Shown here piece by piece: positions 33,618 to 42,654 of a stretch of DNA of 64,000 nucleotides (position 1 is the first letter of the stretch; each line of letters starts with the position of its first letter). The notes beneath the pieces are model-generated. The model had not been told where the DNA came from. It made no database searches and saw nothing but the letters and a program-made list of their open reading frames with translations. Location: positions 3,658,001-3,722,000 of the forward strand of contig NZ_CP013200.1 in the NCBI RefSeq assembly GCF_001445575.1, in the 5' to 3' direction. A program made the translations under genes and the position numbers. This DNA is from Arthrobacter alpinus. Its GTDB lineage: Bacteria > Actinomycetota > Actinomycetes > Actinomycetales > Micrococcaceae.

Positions 33618-34648
33618 AAATCTCGATGCCATCCAGAATCCTCGACAGGGAAACCGGCGGTAACACCACCTACGCCCGACATCTTGAAGCAGGCCTACTG
33701 TCCTTGGGCCACCAAGTTGATCGAATTCCCAGCTACGGTCACCCGGCTCTCACCATGCTGTCCGAATCTGTGTTTGGCCTCAGGAAACTTGGCGCCAATC
33801 ATCTGACGCACTATGTTGCCGATACCGGAGCGCTGTTCCGCGGACCAAACCCCACCGTTGTCACTGTTCATGGCGTCGCCAGCCGCTGGATTGAAGGCAC
33901 CCGATCACCGGCGAAGGAGAAGTTGTGGCGCACACGCGTTTCACGGGCCGTTGCAACGTCAGATTCCGTGATCACCGTGTCCAACTCAAGCGCCAACGAC
34001 ATTTGTGAAATATTCAACATCCCCCGGGGAAAAGTGAACGTCATCCCCCATGGAATCGATGTCGCAAAGTTCGCCAAGCCTGAGACCTACACCGAAGAGC
34101 TCCTGAATCGCGCGCTGCCGAAGAACTTCGTACTGTACCTGGGCAATATCGAGCCACGAAAGAATCTCGTCAACCTCATCAAGGCATTCCAGATGCCAGA
34201 GCTGAAGGATTCAGGAACTCACCTGCTGATCGCCGGCAAACCGGCCTGGGATTATGGTGAAGTCATGCAAATGATCGAAGCTTCTCCCAATGTGGAGCAC
34301 CTCGGATTCGTTTCTGACACTGACCGAACCGCACTCATGCAGGCATGTGATCTCTTTGTGTTCCCGAGCCTTTACGAAGGCTTCGGATTCCCTGTGGTTG
34401 AGGCGCTGGCCGCCGGGGCCGTGGTGGCTTCGACGAGGCGAGGCTCTCTTGCTGAGGTTGCAGGTCCGGCCCTGCGCCTTGATGGAACATCTCCCGAAGA
34501 GCTCTGCCGCGACATTTCTGAGTCCCTTGCCGATGAGACAAAACGTGAGGAATGCTTGGAGGCCGGTGTTGCTTGGGCCCAAAAATTCTCTTGGGACCAG
34601 AGCATCCAAAGCCACGTGGACGTCTACACAAAGACCCTGAACAAATGA
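33614..34648 (+). CDS. GT4-type glycosyltransferase (second of operon)
   Basis: This 344-residue GT-B enzyme has GGNTTYARHLEAGLLSLG near the N-terminus, VIPHGIDVAKF, FVLYLGNIEPRKNLVNLIKA, and the donor-site motif PSLYEGFGFPVVEALAAGA with its conserved Glu pair. The motif set resembles mannosyl- and rhamnosyl-transferases of GT4. TTG 33614 overlaps the previous stop. It overlaps the pyruvyl transferase gene by ATGA, so translation is coupled along the operon. Confidence 0.9.
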   Translation: MKISMPSRILDRETGGNTTYARHLEAGLLSLGHQVDRIPSYGHPALTMLSESVFGLRKLGANHLTHYVADTGALFRGPNPTVVTVHGVASRWIEGTRSPAKEKLWRTRVSRAVATSDSVITVSNSSANDICEIFNIPRGKVNVIPHGIDVAKFAKPETYTEELLNRALPKNFVLYLGNIEPRKNLVNLIKAFQMPELKDSGTHLLIAGKPAWDYGEVMQMIEASPNVEHLGFVSDTDRTALMQACDLFVFPSLYEGFGFPVVEALAAGAVVASTRRGSLAEVAGPALRLDGTSPEELCRDISESLADETKREECLEAGVAWAQKFSWDQSIQSHVDVYTKTLNK

Positions 34649-35703
34649 GGGCACTGGTACTCCACGCATATAGCGCTTCAAACCTCGGCGACGGTCTCCT
34701 CGTCCGGGAAACGCTCGAACTGGTCCGTGAAGCCTGCGGAGGAAAGGTCGATATCACTGTTCTGGCGTCTCACCCTGAAACTTTCACCGGGCTAAATGTC
34801 AAAGTCCTCAATTCTGCACCCACTAAACGTGGATTCAATCTGAAGTACCTGAAGACACTGTGGCGAATGGATGGCTTTGATCTGGTGGTTGCAGTGGGCG
34901 GCGGCTACATCCGTGCCGGTACGGTGGTGGAGGCCCTGAAAGCCGGAGTCATCCACGGTCCCCAACTGGTAGCTGCTGCTCTACGCACCCGCAAGGCTGT
35001 CTACCTGCCACAAAGCGTAGGGCCAGCCAGATTCGGAACAAGACCCATAATGTCCGCCTTGCTGTCGCGCCAGCATGCAGTTTGGGTGCGGGACAACAGA
35101 AGCCAAGGACAATTCCCCTTGCAAAACGTGCAGCGCACTCCGGATCTTGCCATACTGGGCATGCAGCGATCTACTTTACCGTTCGACAGCAGTGGCAACA
35201 TCGTGCTGTCCGTCCGATACATTCGCGGAGCATTAACCCAACCGCTCCGATCCCTTCATGGCCTTCTGGGGGTGGTCGACAGCTACGTGCAAAGCTCCGT
35301 TGCCTCAAATAATGATGTCCCAGCGGTGAACGAACTTGCTCCGCAGCGAATCCTTTCCACCAACGAGTTCATGGAAAACCCTGACAAGGCAAAAGTGGTC
35401 ATCGCAGTCAGACTCCACGCAGCTCTGATGGCGATTGCAGCCGGTCACTATGTCATTCACTTGGCGTACGAGCGAAAGGGATTTGGTGCATTCCAAGACC
35501 TGGGTATCCCCGAATTCGTTTTCAATGTGAACAGCTTCGATGCCGAGGCGGTTGCTGCACTCGCCTACCGGCTTCAAACCGATGTCGATTTCAGAACTGA
35601 CTACCACAGCCGAGTGCTATCGACTCGCTCATCGTCAGATGCACACCAGGCAGATATCTTGGCGTCTTTGCAGGAATCTATGTCCGCGCAGCTGGTGCAA
35701 TAA
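34645..35703 (+). CDS. Polysaccharide pyruvyl transferase family protein
   Basis: This 352-residue protein of the PF04230 family has HAYSASNLGDGLLVRETLEL at the N-terminus, a VVAVGGGYIR loop, YLPQSVGPARF and the C-terminal VIAVRLHAALMAIAAGHYV. Members transfer a ketal-linked pyruvate from phosphoenolpyruvate to a sugar, adding negative charge to the polymer. ATG 34645 overlaps the upstream stop; the frame is open earlier but inside the preceding gene. The product suggests an acidic exopolysaccharide. Confidence 0.86.
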   Translation: MRALVLHAYSASNLGDGLLVRETLELVREACGGKVDITVLASHPETFTGLNVKVLNSAPTKRGFNLKYLKTLWRMDGFDLVVAVGGGYIRAGTVVEALKAGVIHGPQLVAAALRTRKAVYLPQSVGPARFGTRPIMSALLSRQHAVWVRDNRSQGQFPLQNVQRTPDLAILGMQRSTLPFDSSGNIVLSVRYIRGALTQPLRSLHGLLGVVDSYVQSSVASNNDVPAVNELAPQRILSTNEFMENPDKAKVVIAVRLHAALMAIAAGHYVIHLAYERKGFGAFQDLGIPEFVFNVNSFDAEAVAALAYRLQTDVDFRTDYHSRVLSTRSSSDAHQADILASLQESMSAQLVQ

Positions 35704-35749
35704 CATATACAGCGCCCCTCACACCGTCTCCATCTAGGTTTGGAATATT

Positions 35750-37021
35750 TTGACTCATCGACGTAAATCCGTTGCTCTGGGATTTGTCGACCAGGCAATT
35801 TCCAGTCTGACAACCCTCTTGCTACTCATCGCAGCTGCACAATGGCTGACCCCCTCTGATCTGGGTCGATTCGCTATTGGTGTTGCTACTATTGCCCCCT
35901 GCGTCTCCATCATCCGCGCACTGTGCGGCGAGACGTTGATCGTCAAGGTCACGTCCCTACCTCACCGATTCAGAGAGAGCCGGCATATTCAACGCGAGGC
36001 GCAAAAGATGTTAGGTCTTGCCCTGCTACTTGCTTTTGCCGCAGTTGTCCTGATCCTTCTGGTTTCCGTCTTCTGGAATTCAGCAAGAGATATACTCTTG
36101 GCGTCAGCCGTAGCGGTGGTAGGCGTCGTCCTCCAGGATGCTGTCAGGCATTACCTCTTGACGGCTAGGAAAAGTATTCTCCTACTATCAGGCGACTTTT
36201 TTGTCCTACTTTTTGCTGTGGGAGGGATCTACTACGTCGGGTCAACTGGGTACCAGCCCCCAGCCATGATTCTCGTGTGGGGGGCAACTGCCTTCATCGC
36301 CGCTATGGCAGCCTTGTCCATTGACAGAATGGTTCCTCGAATCTTCAGTGGCTACAAGTGGCTCAGATTCAACTGGTCCAATAGTTCGGCGTTCGTCATG
36401 GAGGCTACGCTCGGTGCCATCGTCGGCTATCTAGTCGTCGTCATATTGTCGGTGTTCTCTTCCGACACCGAAGTGGCTGCCTTCAGGACTGCCGTTTCTG
36501 TCTTCGGCGTTACAAGCCTTGTGATCAATTTCCTTCGCACAGCTGTGTTGCGGGAGCTGACGCCAGATAAGTTGCGCACGAGCAATGGAATTCTCAGAAC
36601 CTGTCTCCAGATGTCTGTACTCGTTTTTGCCACCGTGTTGGCCACAGTAATTGTTGTCTACTTCCTGCCTGAAAGTGTGGGAGCACTTATCCTCGGCGAG
36701 TCATGGCCGTTGGTGGTTGCATTGGCTTCGATTGCTGCCATCAATCGATTGGCTGCGGGCCTTTCAATCGCGCCTCTCATAGTTTTACGGGTTCAGGGTG
36801 TGAGCTGGCCAGCGACAAGAATACGAATTGGGGCCACCTTCGTGGCCCTCGCCTTGTCACCAATGGCCGCCTACCTGGCCGGAGCTGCGGGAGCATTGGC
36901 GGCCGATACTGTCTTCTATGCCATCGTGACTATATTCCTGCTTCGTTTGGCACTCAAGAATGCCAACTTGCAAACTGCTCCATCGGATCATCCTCTAAGC
37001 ATCGAAGAGAAAACAAAATGA
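35750..37021 (+). CDS. Polysaccharide flippase, Wzx/oligosaccharide translocase type
   Basis: This 423-residue membrane protein has about twelve hydrophobic segments and the MOP-family N-terminus (ALGFVDQAISSLTTLLLLI ... QWLTPSDLGRFAIGVA). It would move the lipid-linked repeat unit across the membrane. TTG 35750 is the probable start. The gene is more A/T-rich than region 1, as are its neighbours. Its stop overlaps the next start by ATGA. Confidence 0.85.
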   Translation: MTHRRKSVALGFVDQAISSLTTLLLLIAAAQWLTPSDLGRFAIGVATIAPCVSIIRALCGETLIVKVTSLPHRFRESRHIQREAQKMLGLALLLAFAAVVLILLVSVFWNSARDILLASAVAVVGVVLQDAVRHYLLTARKSILLLSGDFFVLLFAVGGIYYVGSTGYQPPAMILVWGATAFIAAMAALSIDRMVPRIFSGYKWLRFNWSNSSAFVMEATLGAIVGYLVVVILSVFSSDTEVAAFRTAVSVFGVTSLVINFLRTAVLRELTPDKLRTSNGILRTCLQMSVLVFATVLATVIVVYFLPESVGALILGESWPLVVALASIAAINRLAAGLSIAPLIVLRVQGVSWPATRIRIGATFVALALSPMAAYLAGAAGALAADTVFYAIVTIFLLRLALKNANLQTAPSDHPLSIEEKTK

Positions 37022-37908
37022 CCACTTCAGAACTTCGACTTTCAGAGGCTGTTCCGCTAGGAACGGCTTTTCTGCAGGAACTCTGCCGTAACAACGGTAT
37101 TCCGGCTCTCTTCCTCAAAGGGCCCGCGGCAACAATTCTTGGGTTTCGTCCCGGCCAACCTTCCACTGACATTGATGTTCTCGTACGCAAGAAAGACAAG
37201 GATAAGGCCGTTGCACTGCTCGGGACCATGGGATGGAACCTACGCGGAGAGGGCTGGGAAGAGTTCTATTCCTCCCACTCCGTGACCCTATTCCACAGCC
37301 AATGGCCTTGTGATATCGACATCCATTACCGCTTTCCGGGTATGTCGTCAACGGCACATGCGTTCGATGTCCTCTACTCCGAACGTCAGTCAGTTCCGTT
37401 AGGAGGCCGTGACATCGATGTGCCGGGACCACTTGGGTCAGTTTGCTTCCAGGCACTCCATGCGCTCCGAAACCCGTGGATCTCTTCCCAAAAGTTCAAC
37501 TTCACTTTCCTGGTAAATGAAGCGCCAGCGCCGGCGTTTGATTCACTACTAGCATTCTCCCAAGAGATCGACGCCTTGGCTGCTATGAAGCCGTATTTCA
37601 CGGCTGTCTACACCATGCCTGATTCATTTGCATGGCCACGTCCATCGCGGGAATGGCTAGCACGGACCACCGCGAAAACCCGTGGCTCCATACGACTAAT
37701 GGAACTCATCGACGCCCCGTGGCACGAGAAAATTCAAATATTGAAACGGCAGTTCACTCCCAGCAGCGGCACCACGCTCGAATTCCAGACTCCAATTTCG
37801 GGAACATCCTCTCTTCTAGACAGGCTCAAAGATTGTCTTGTAACAATCACCAGCTTTACTCGCGAAACTGTGCAGTACCTGTGCAACCGGAGGACGTCAA
37901 CCAAATAG
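37018..37908 (+). CDS. Nucleotidyltransferase family protein (PF14907-like)
   Basis: This 296-residue protein has the fold signature of the uncharacterised nucleotidyltransferase family: FLQELCRNNGIPALFLKGPA, PSTDIDVLVRKKDKDKAVALL (the DxD metal site) and WPCDIDIHYRFPG. The family appears in polysaccharide and in some peptide-modification loci, often with a PqqD-like gene as here. Substrate is unknown. ATG 37018 overlaps the flippase stop. It could activate a head group or modify a carrier; that is inference only. Confidence 0.78.
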   Translation: MTTSELRLSEAVPLGTAFLQELCRNNGIPALFLKGPAATILGFRPGQPSTDIDVLVRKKDKDKAVALLGTMGWNLRGEGWEEFYSSHSVTLFHSQWPCDIDIHYRFPGMSSTAHAFDVLYSERQSVPLGGRDIDVPGPLGSVCFQALHALRNPWISSQKFNFTFLVNEAPAPAFDSLLAFSQEIDALAAMKPYFTAVYTMPDSFAWPRPSREWLARTTAKTRGSIRLMELIDAPWHEKIQILKRQFTPSSGTTLEFQTPISGTSSLLDRLKDCLVTITSFTRETVQYLCNRRTSTK

Positions 37909-37983
37909 AGGTTCACGCAATGGACCACCAGATCTACCCAATTTACAGCATCCCTATGAAAAGATTTAGGACTCAAGACCCGA

Positions 37984-39333
37984 ATGATCAATAGCACTCG
38001 AGGGACTCATAAAAAGTGGAGGAAGCCTCGATCGTCACTTTTTGAGAAATGCGTCTTGGCCGCTATTTGTACCATGCCATTCCAGAAGGCTTTCACGATC
38101 TCATTGGGTTTCCCATTGAAACTTAGCGAAATTTTTCTCGTGCTTGCATTTCTCCTCTCGCTCCTGGGACTCAGCCGCTACCGAAGCAGGATTCTTACTC
38201 GTGAAAAACGAATGCTGTACGGGCTTGTGATCATAACCGGCATTTCAACGCTTTTTGCCATTTCCCTGTCGGTTCCTCCTGGAAATCAGCTGGGATACAC
38301 GCGCAGCATCAATGTTGATGCCGCACTCTATCTTGGTTATACCGTCCTCGTCGTCATTGCCTGGCAGTCCATCATCAAGATATCGACGCAAAAGATTATC
38401 TGGGCAGTCTCTGTGGCGGCACACCTCGCAGCTGCAGCTTGCATATTGCAGTTCGCACTTTGGACCTCCGGCGGTGAATCTATCCTGAAGTCATTTAATT
38501 TCGAGATGGTCTTTGGATCTGCCTACGGTGCGGCGATGCCGAGAAACGGTTCGTTTATGGAGGGCAATTACCTCGGCTTCTTCGGCGGTGTTGCGTTGCT
38601 CATTATGATTCGATCAAAAAAATACTTGGGCATCGTCTCTGCCATGGTCTGCATCCTTTACTCTCAATCAACAAATGCTATTCTTGCATTGATAGTTGCT
38701 GTTCTTATTGGACTTATCCTGAAACCAAAAATGCGCTGGCACCTACAGGTGGGAACTATTGCCCTCGGATTTCTTGCAATAATTGGACTCGTTCCAAGTG
38801 CGCGTAATTTCCTGAGCTATCAGATATCGAAACTCGGGTTTTCAGGTGATTCTGTCGCATCCCGGACAGTTGGCAACATTGATGACTCGATGGAAATTCG
38901 GTGGGCCAAGATTCAAACAGGAATAGACATGTTCCTCAATAACCCTGTGCTCGGGGTTGGACCCGGCCGGTTTGGAGTCTGGTTTGATCAATACGTTACC
39001 ACTGGCGACTTTCCATCCGAGTATTTCTACAAAACCGGGCGCCACATCGTTGAGAATGGCTACATTCAAATCTTGTCAGAACTTGGATTATTTGCATTCA
39101 TAATTTTTGTTATATTCCTCATCCTTATTCTGCGCCAGGTTTACAAAATCAACATCGTTGACTTTGTCCTCGGGATTTTCGTTGTCTTCTCACTAAATAC
39201 CGCCCCCGCATGGACTTCATTGCCCATCTGGCTGGCCCTTGGATATCTCGGCGCCGCGATCGCAACAAATCACCGACTGATGGAGAGCCTCCACAAAGTC
39301 CGCACTTTGGCCGCCAATCCCCTGAGCGACTGA
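37984..39333 (+). CDS. O-antigen ligase/polymerase family protein (Wzy-like)
   Basis: This 449-residue membrane protein has about eleven hydrophobic segments. A large outer loop includes EIRWAKIQTGIDMFLNNPVLGVGPGRFG and, further on, HIVENGYIQILSELGLFAF, the usual features of the Wzy/WaaL superfamily. It would polymerise the repeat units at the outer face. Sequence is A/T-rich. A diverged copy of its residues about 154-197 (FALWTSGGE to MEGNY) lies at 44771-44899. Confidence 0.87.
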   Translation: MINSTRGTHKKWRKPRSSLFEKCVLAAICTMPFQKAFTISLGFPLKLSEIFLVLAFLLSLLGLSRYRSRILTREKRMLYGLVIITGISTLFAISLSVPPGNQLGYTRSINVDAALYLGYTVLVVIAWQSIIKISTQKIIWAVSVAAHLAAAACILQFALWTSGGESILKSFNFEMVFGSAYGAAMPRNGSFMEGNYLGFFGGVALLIMIRSKKYLGIVSAMVCILYSQSTNAILALIVAVLIGLILKPKMRWHLQVGTIALGFLAIIGLVPSARNFLSYQISKLGFSGDSVASRTVGNIDDSMEIRWAKIQTGIDMFLNNPVLGVGPGRFGVWFDQYVTTGDFPSEYFYKTGRHIVENGYIQILSELGLFAFIIFVIFLILILRQVYKINIVDFVLGIFVVFSLNTAPAWTSLPIWLALGYLGAAIATNHRLMESLHKVRTLAANPLSD

Positions 39334-39423
39334 CGTCTACCTCTCCCTGCAGCGAGGCAACTTCCTTGTGTCCCGCAACGTAGCTCTTGGTGGTTCGTGG
39401 GTATTTAGAGTCCCAAATAATTG

Positions 39424-39545
39424 TCATGCCGCCGTCCGTGCGGCACTTCTCAAGGTAATAACTGATATGCAGTTCTTTTGATTGCAGTAGCCACGGGCCG
39501 TTCGCTTGATGTGTTTGATAGTGGTGTTGTTAGCTTCGACTTTTC
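39424..39545 (-). pseudogene. C-terminal remnant of an ISL3-type transposase
   Basis: The minus strand here reads TGKVEANNTTIKHIKRTARG followed by YCNQKNCISVITLRSAARTAA and a stop. The pattern VEANNTTIKHIKRTARGY matches the conserved C-terminal segment of ISL3 transposases. Nothing upstream continues the frame. The surrounding 39334-39855 stretch has no intact gene; it also holds a possible transposase scrap (LKLDNDGSVQLDIP, near 39670-39725), a candidate TATGAT -10 box at 39783 and a GTCGGC/GCCGAC hairpin at 39814-39832 ahead of the acyltransferase. Confidence 0.65.
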
Positions 39546-39855
39546 CAGTGGTGGCGACGTTGACAATGAGGCTCTGGGAACCTTCCATTGCTGGCAAATC
39601 CAATCAATTTTGATGTTTACCTCTTCCTGACCAATAAAAGGTGCTGGAGTCATACAACTAAGCAACCGCCAAAGCCACGCTCAAGCTGGACAACGACGGC
39701 AGCGTGCAGCTTGACATTCCGACGATTAGAGGGGTATCCTCGAATCTTTACTCAGATTCAAACTGAGTACTACGAAAAATCGTATGATATTCGCCCCACT
39801 CGGATAAGCTGAGGTCGGCCTTTAGTGCCGACGAGACCAAATCACTGGGGGAAAA

Positions 39856-42009
39856 TTGGCAATATCGCTCGACACAGGCACGCGGGTTAGTGCACCGCCA
39901 CCTGGACCAGGCAAGAAAACAACGAACTTCCGCTTCGATATCCAGGGGCTCAGGGCAATCGCCGTTCTAGCCGTCGTTGCGGATCATTTGCTCGGCTGGC
40001 CAGGCGGTGGATTCATTGGAGTTGATATCTTCTTCGTCATTTCAGGATTTCTGATCACTGGGCAGCTGGTTCGACAGCACGAAAGGGTTGGAAGGATCTC
40101 AATTTCTGAGTTCTACCGGGCCCGGATTCGAAGGATCTTGCCGGCGTCCATCGTTGCTCTGATCGTCGTAACTGCTCTCAGCTTCCTGACGTTTCGTCCA
40201 TCCAGAGCGTGGGACACACTCGTGGATGGAGTTTCTGCCTTCTTCTTCTCGGCCAACTGGCGATTCGCTGTCACAGGGACCGATTATTGGGCCGCAGACG
40301 GTGCGATTTCCCCCTTCCAGCACTTCTGGTCTCTCGGCGTCGAGGAGCAATTTTACTTTGTCTGGCCGTTCGTTATCATCGTCGTACTAAGCGCCCTAGC
40401 AGGGAAGAAAGCATCCCACCGCTTTGGACTCGCGGTCATCATGGGCTTGATCATCGTCGCCTCTTTTGTCTGGGCTGTCTTGGAGACATCGTCTAACCCC
40501 GGATTCGCATACTTCAATACGTTTTCTCGGGTTTGGGAAATGGGCGTGGGCGCATTACTTGCAATCATGGTGCCGGCCCTCATGAAAATCAAAGACCGCC
40601 TGCGTCCTTTCATCGCGTGGACAGGCTTGGCTGGTATCGCCGCATCGATCTGGCTAATCAATAGTGATATGGCTTTCCCTGGGCCCTGGGCAGCTCTTCC
40701 TGTGGCCTCCACGGCTTTGGTAATTATCGCCGGAACCGGCGGCGAGCAAAAGTTCCTTTACCCGATCACGAATAAAGCGGCCGGGTTCGTTGGGAACATT
40801 TCCTACTCTCTTTACTTGTGGCACTTCCCCGTGATTATTTTTATGGGCGAGTACGTCAACGAATGGGCGTGGCCGGCCTACATCACCGCACTGGGACTTA
40901 TGGTCCTATTGTCCTGCGCTAGCTACTACTTCGTCGAAGAACCGGTCCGCCGGTCAGACTGGCTCCTTTTAGATTCGATGTCATCAAAGACCCCCGGAGT
41001 AAAGAAGCCTGACGACGCCATGGCCCTGCAGCGGCTGTTCGTGGCCGGTCTTGCTGTCCTTGTCGCGGGAATTATCCCTCTCACTCTTGCACCACCAAAA
41101 GCTGCTGTCATGGTGGACCTCGCAGATGTCGTATCGATTCCGACCCAAGGTGCGACACAGGCTGATTCACTCACGCTGGACTCGGCTGTTCAGGAACTTC
41201 AAGACGGCATTAATTCAGCGCTACAAGCCACTACGTGGCCAGCTCTGAATCCGAGCTTGGACGATGTAATGAGTGAAGGGAAGCCAGATGAGGAGGACGC
41301 TGGTTGCGGAACTGGTTCACTGGACCCCGGTATCTGCGACTTCACTGGCGGCCACGATAAAAGCGCTGTTGTACTGGGAGACTCCACTGCAATCGCACTC
41401 GTTGCCACCGCTCGAGCTGCAATCGGTGACGAGTACAACGTCCGTGGACTCTCCAAAGCTGGTTGTGTCGGGCTGGCGGTCGAAGTCCACGATGACAGGG
41501 CAGAGGAAATGGCTTCATGCCAGCAGTTCAAAGCGGACTCCATTGCCGAGATCCTGAGAACCAAGCCGCAAATCGTCTTCCTCACCAACAGCCCCGGGGC
41601 CCTGACGAACGTTGCGGGTGCAGACGGAAACGCAAAAGCAGCTGCCTGGCAGCAAGGCGCTAAGGACACAATTGAGGCCCTCAAGCCGAGTGGAGCAAAA
41701 GTTGTCATCGTGGCTGCACCGCCATCCGCTCGGACGATCTCTATCTGCGCTACCAAGTCCAGCCTCCCGAGTGACTGCGTGGCCAGCATAGACCATGGCT
41801 TTGAGCTCGTATCCGGAGCTTATTCAGCAGCCGCGAAGGACACTGGCATCAGCGCAGTCGACACACGTTTTTGGTATTGCAATCAAAAGGGAAATTGCCC
41901 CGCGTTCGCGGGGGCCACTGTGGTAAAGCGTGACACCATCCACGTCACCAAACAGTATTCGGAGCTGTTGGCTCCTGCATTCAAGACGATGATGGCAGGT
42001 CTGTCCTAG
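39856..42009 (+). CDS. Acyltransferase family 3 with C-terminal SGNH hydrolase domain (OafA-like)
   Basis: This 717-residue membrane protein has an acyltransferase-3 domain with ten or eleven helices (FRFDIQGLRAIAVLAVVADH with the catalytic His, RRILPA and FWSLGVEEQFYFVWP). An outward-facing SGNH domain follows from about residue 490 (SAVVLGDSTAIALVATARAA with the Ser of the GDS motif). Such proteins O-acetylate surface polysaccharides. TTG 39856 follows ACTGGGGGAAAA, a sequence also found before the priming transferase. A strong terminator lies just downstream. It probably decorates the polymer made by the upstream operon. Confidence 0.93.
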   Translation: MAISLDTGTRVSAPPPGPGKKTTNFRFDIQGLRAIAVLAVVADHLLGWPGGGFIGVDIFFVISGFLITGQLVRQHERVGRISISEFYRARIRRILPASIVALIVVTALSFLTFRPSRAWDTLVDGVSAFFFSANWRFAVTGTDYWAADGAISPFQHFWSLGVEEQFYFVWPFVIIVVLSALAGKKASHRFGLAVIMGLIIVASFVWAVLETSSNPGFAYFNTFSRVWEMGVGALLAIMVPALMKIKDRLRPFIAWTGLAGIAASIWLINSDMAFPGPWAALPVASTALVIIAGTGGEQKFLYPITNKAAGFVGNISYSLYLWHFPVIIFMGEYVNEWAWPAYITALGLMVLLSCASYYFVEEPVRRSDWLLLDSMSSKTPGVKKPDDAMALQRLFVAGLAVLVAGIIPLTLAPPKAAVMVDLADVVSIPTQGATQADSLTLDSAVQELQDGINSALQATTWPALNPSLDDVMSEGKPDEEDAGCGTGSLDPGICDFTGGHDKSAVVLGDSTAIALVATARAAIGDEYNVRGLSKAGCVGLAVEVHDDRAEEMASCQQFKADSIAEILRTKPQIVFLTNSPGALTNVAGADGNAKAAAWQQGAKDTIEALKPSGAKVVIVAAPPSARTISICATKSSLPSDCVASIDHGFELVSGAYSAAAKDTGISAVDTRFWYCNQKGNCPAFAGATVVKRDTIHVTKQYSELLAPAFKTMMAGLS

Positions 42010-42028
42010 TCAATTGGTGAGACACAAG

Positions 42029-42060
42029 AAAGGCGCCTCGAATGGAGGCGCCTTTCTTTT
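42029..42060. terminator. Bidirectional intrinsic terminator between convergent genes
   Basis: AAAGGCGCCTC (42029-42039) pairs with GAGGCGCCTTT (42045-42055) around a five-base loop and ends in a T-rich tail on the plus strand. The minus-strand tail is also T-rich. It serves the acyltransferase gene (+) and the lipoprotein gene (-). Confidence 0.93.
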
Positions 42061-42090
42061 CACCAGAACAAACCCATACGAGGGCCTGGC

Positions 42091-42498
42091 CTAGAAGGTG
42101 ACGACTTTTCCGCTGAGTTTCGTGGCCACTTCATCGGGCTTGGGGGTCGCAATGATCCATTTGTCACCGACAACCCAGCTTCGCTTGCCTATTTTGTTGC
42201 TGCCTGACCAAGCCTTACTTTCGGCGAGTTGTTTTTCCACGTCAGCGTTTGAGTCAAAGTAGCCAATCTTTGTTTCCTCGGCGCAGGATCCAGATGATTT
42301 TGCTTTCGGGAAGCCCGAATTAACCGACCAGTCCTTGCATTCAAAGCCAGCATCCGTGTAACGGGCTTTGAGCTCGGTTAGGTCCTTCGTTGCCGCGTTC
42401 GTCGCTGGGATATTCGGTGTTTCCGAGCTGTCCGCTGTCCGGGCAGATCCGCAGCCTGTGAGTAGAAGAACCCCGACCAAGGGCAGGGCTACGAGCAT
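42091..42498 (-). CDS. Small secreted lipoprotein, unknown function
   Basis: This 135-residue protein starts MLVALPLVGVLLLTGCGSAR; the lipobox LLTGC places the lipidated cysteine at position 16. The mature part is charged and contains two more cysteines (GFECKDW and GSCAEE) that could form a disulfide. It ends IATPKPDEVATKLSGKVV. An AAGGAG lies about 20 bases upstream of the ATG, further than usual. I recognise no family. Confidence 0.7.
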   Translation of the reverse strand: MLVALPLVGVLLLTGCGSARTADSSETPNIPATNAATKDLTELKARYTDAGFECKDWSVNSGFPKAKSSGSCAEETKIGYFDSNADVEKQLAESKAWSGSNKIGKRSWVVGDKWIIATPKPDEVATKLSGKVVTF

Positions 42499-42654
42499 TT
42501 TTTCATTGAAGAGGACACTCCTTTTAGATGATCACAGAAGGATCAATTCTACTGGAAATCCAAAGGAACCAGTCAAAGGGCCGCCACATCAGGGTCCATA
42601 TTTATACCCCTAAAGGAGCCGCAAGGGACTGTCCTGGGTTTCTTTGATTCTCAA

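Noticed and set aside
39450..39665. Short minus-strand ORF of 71 codons as a gene
   Set aside because: It is in a different frame from the recognisable transposase remnant and its product has no coherent features.
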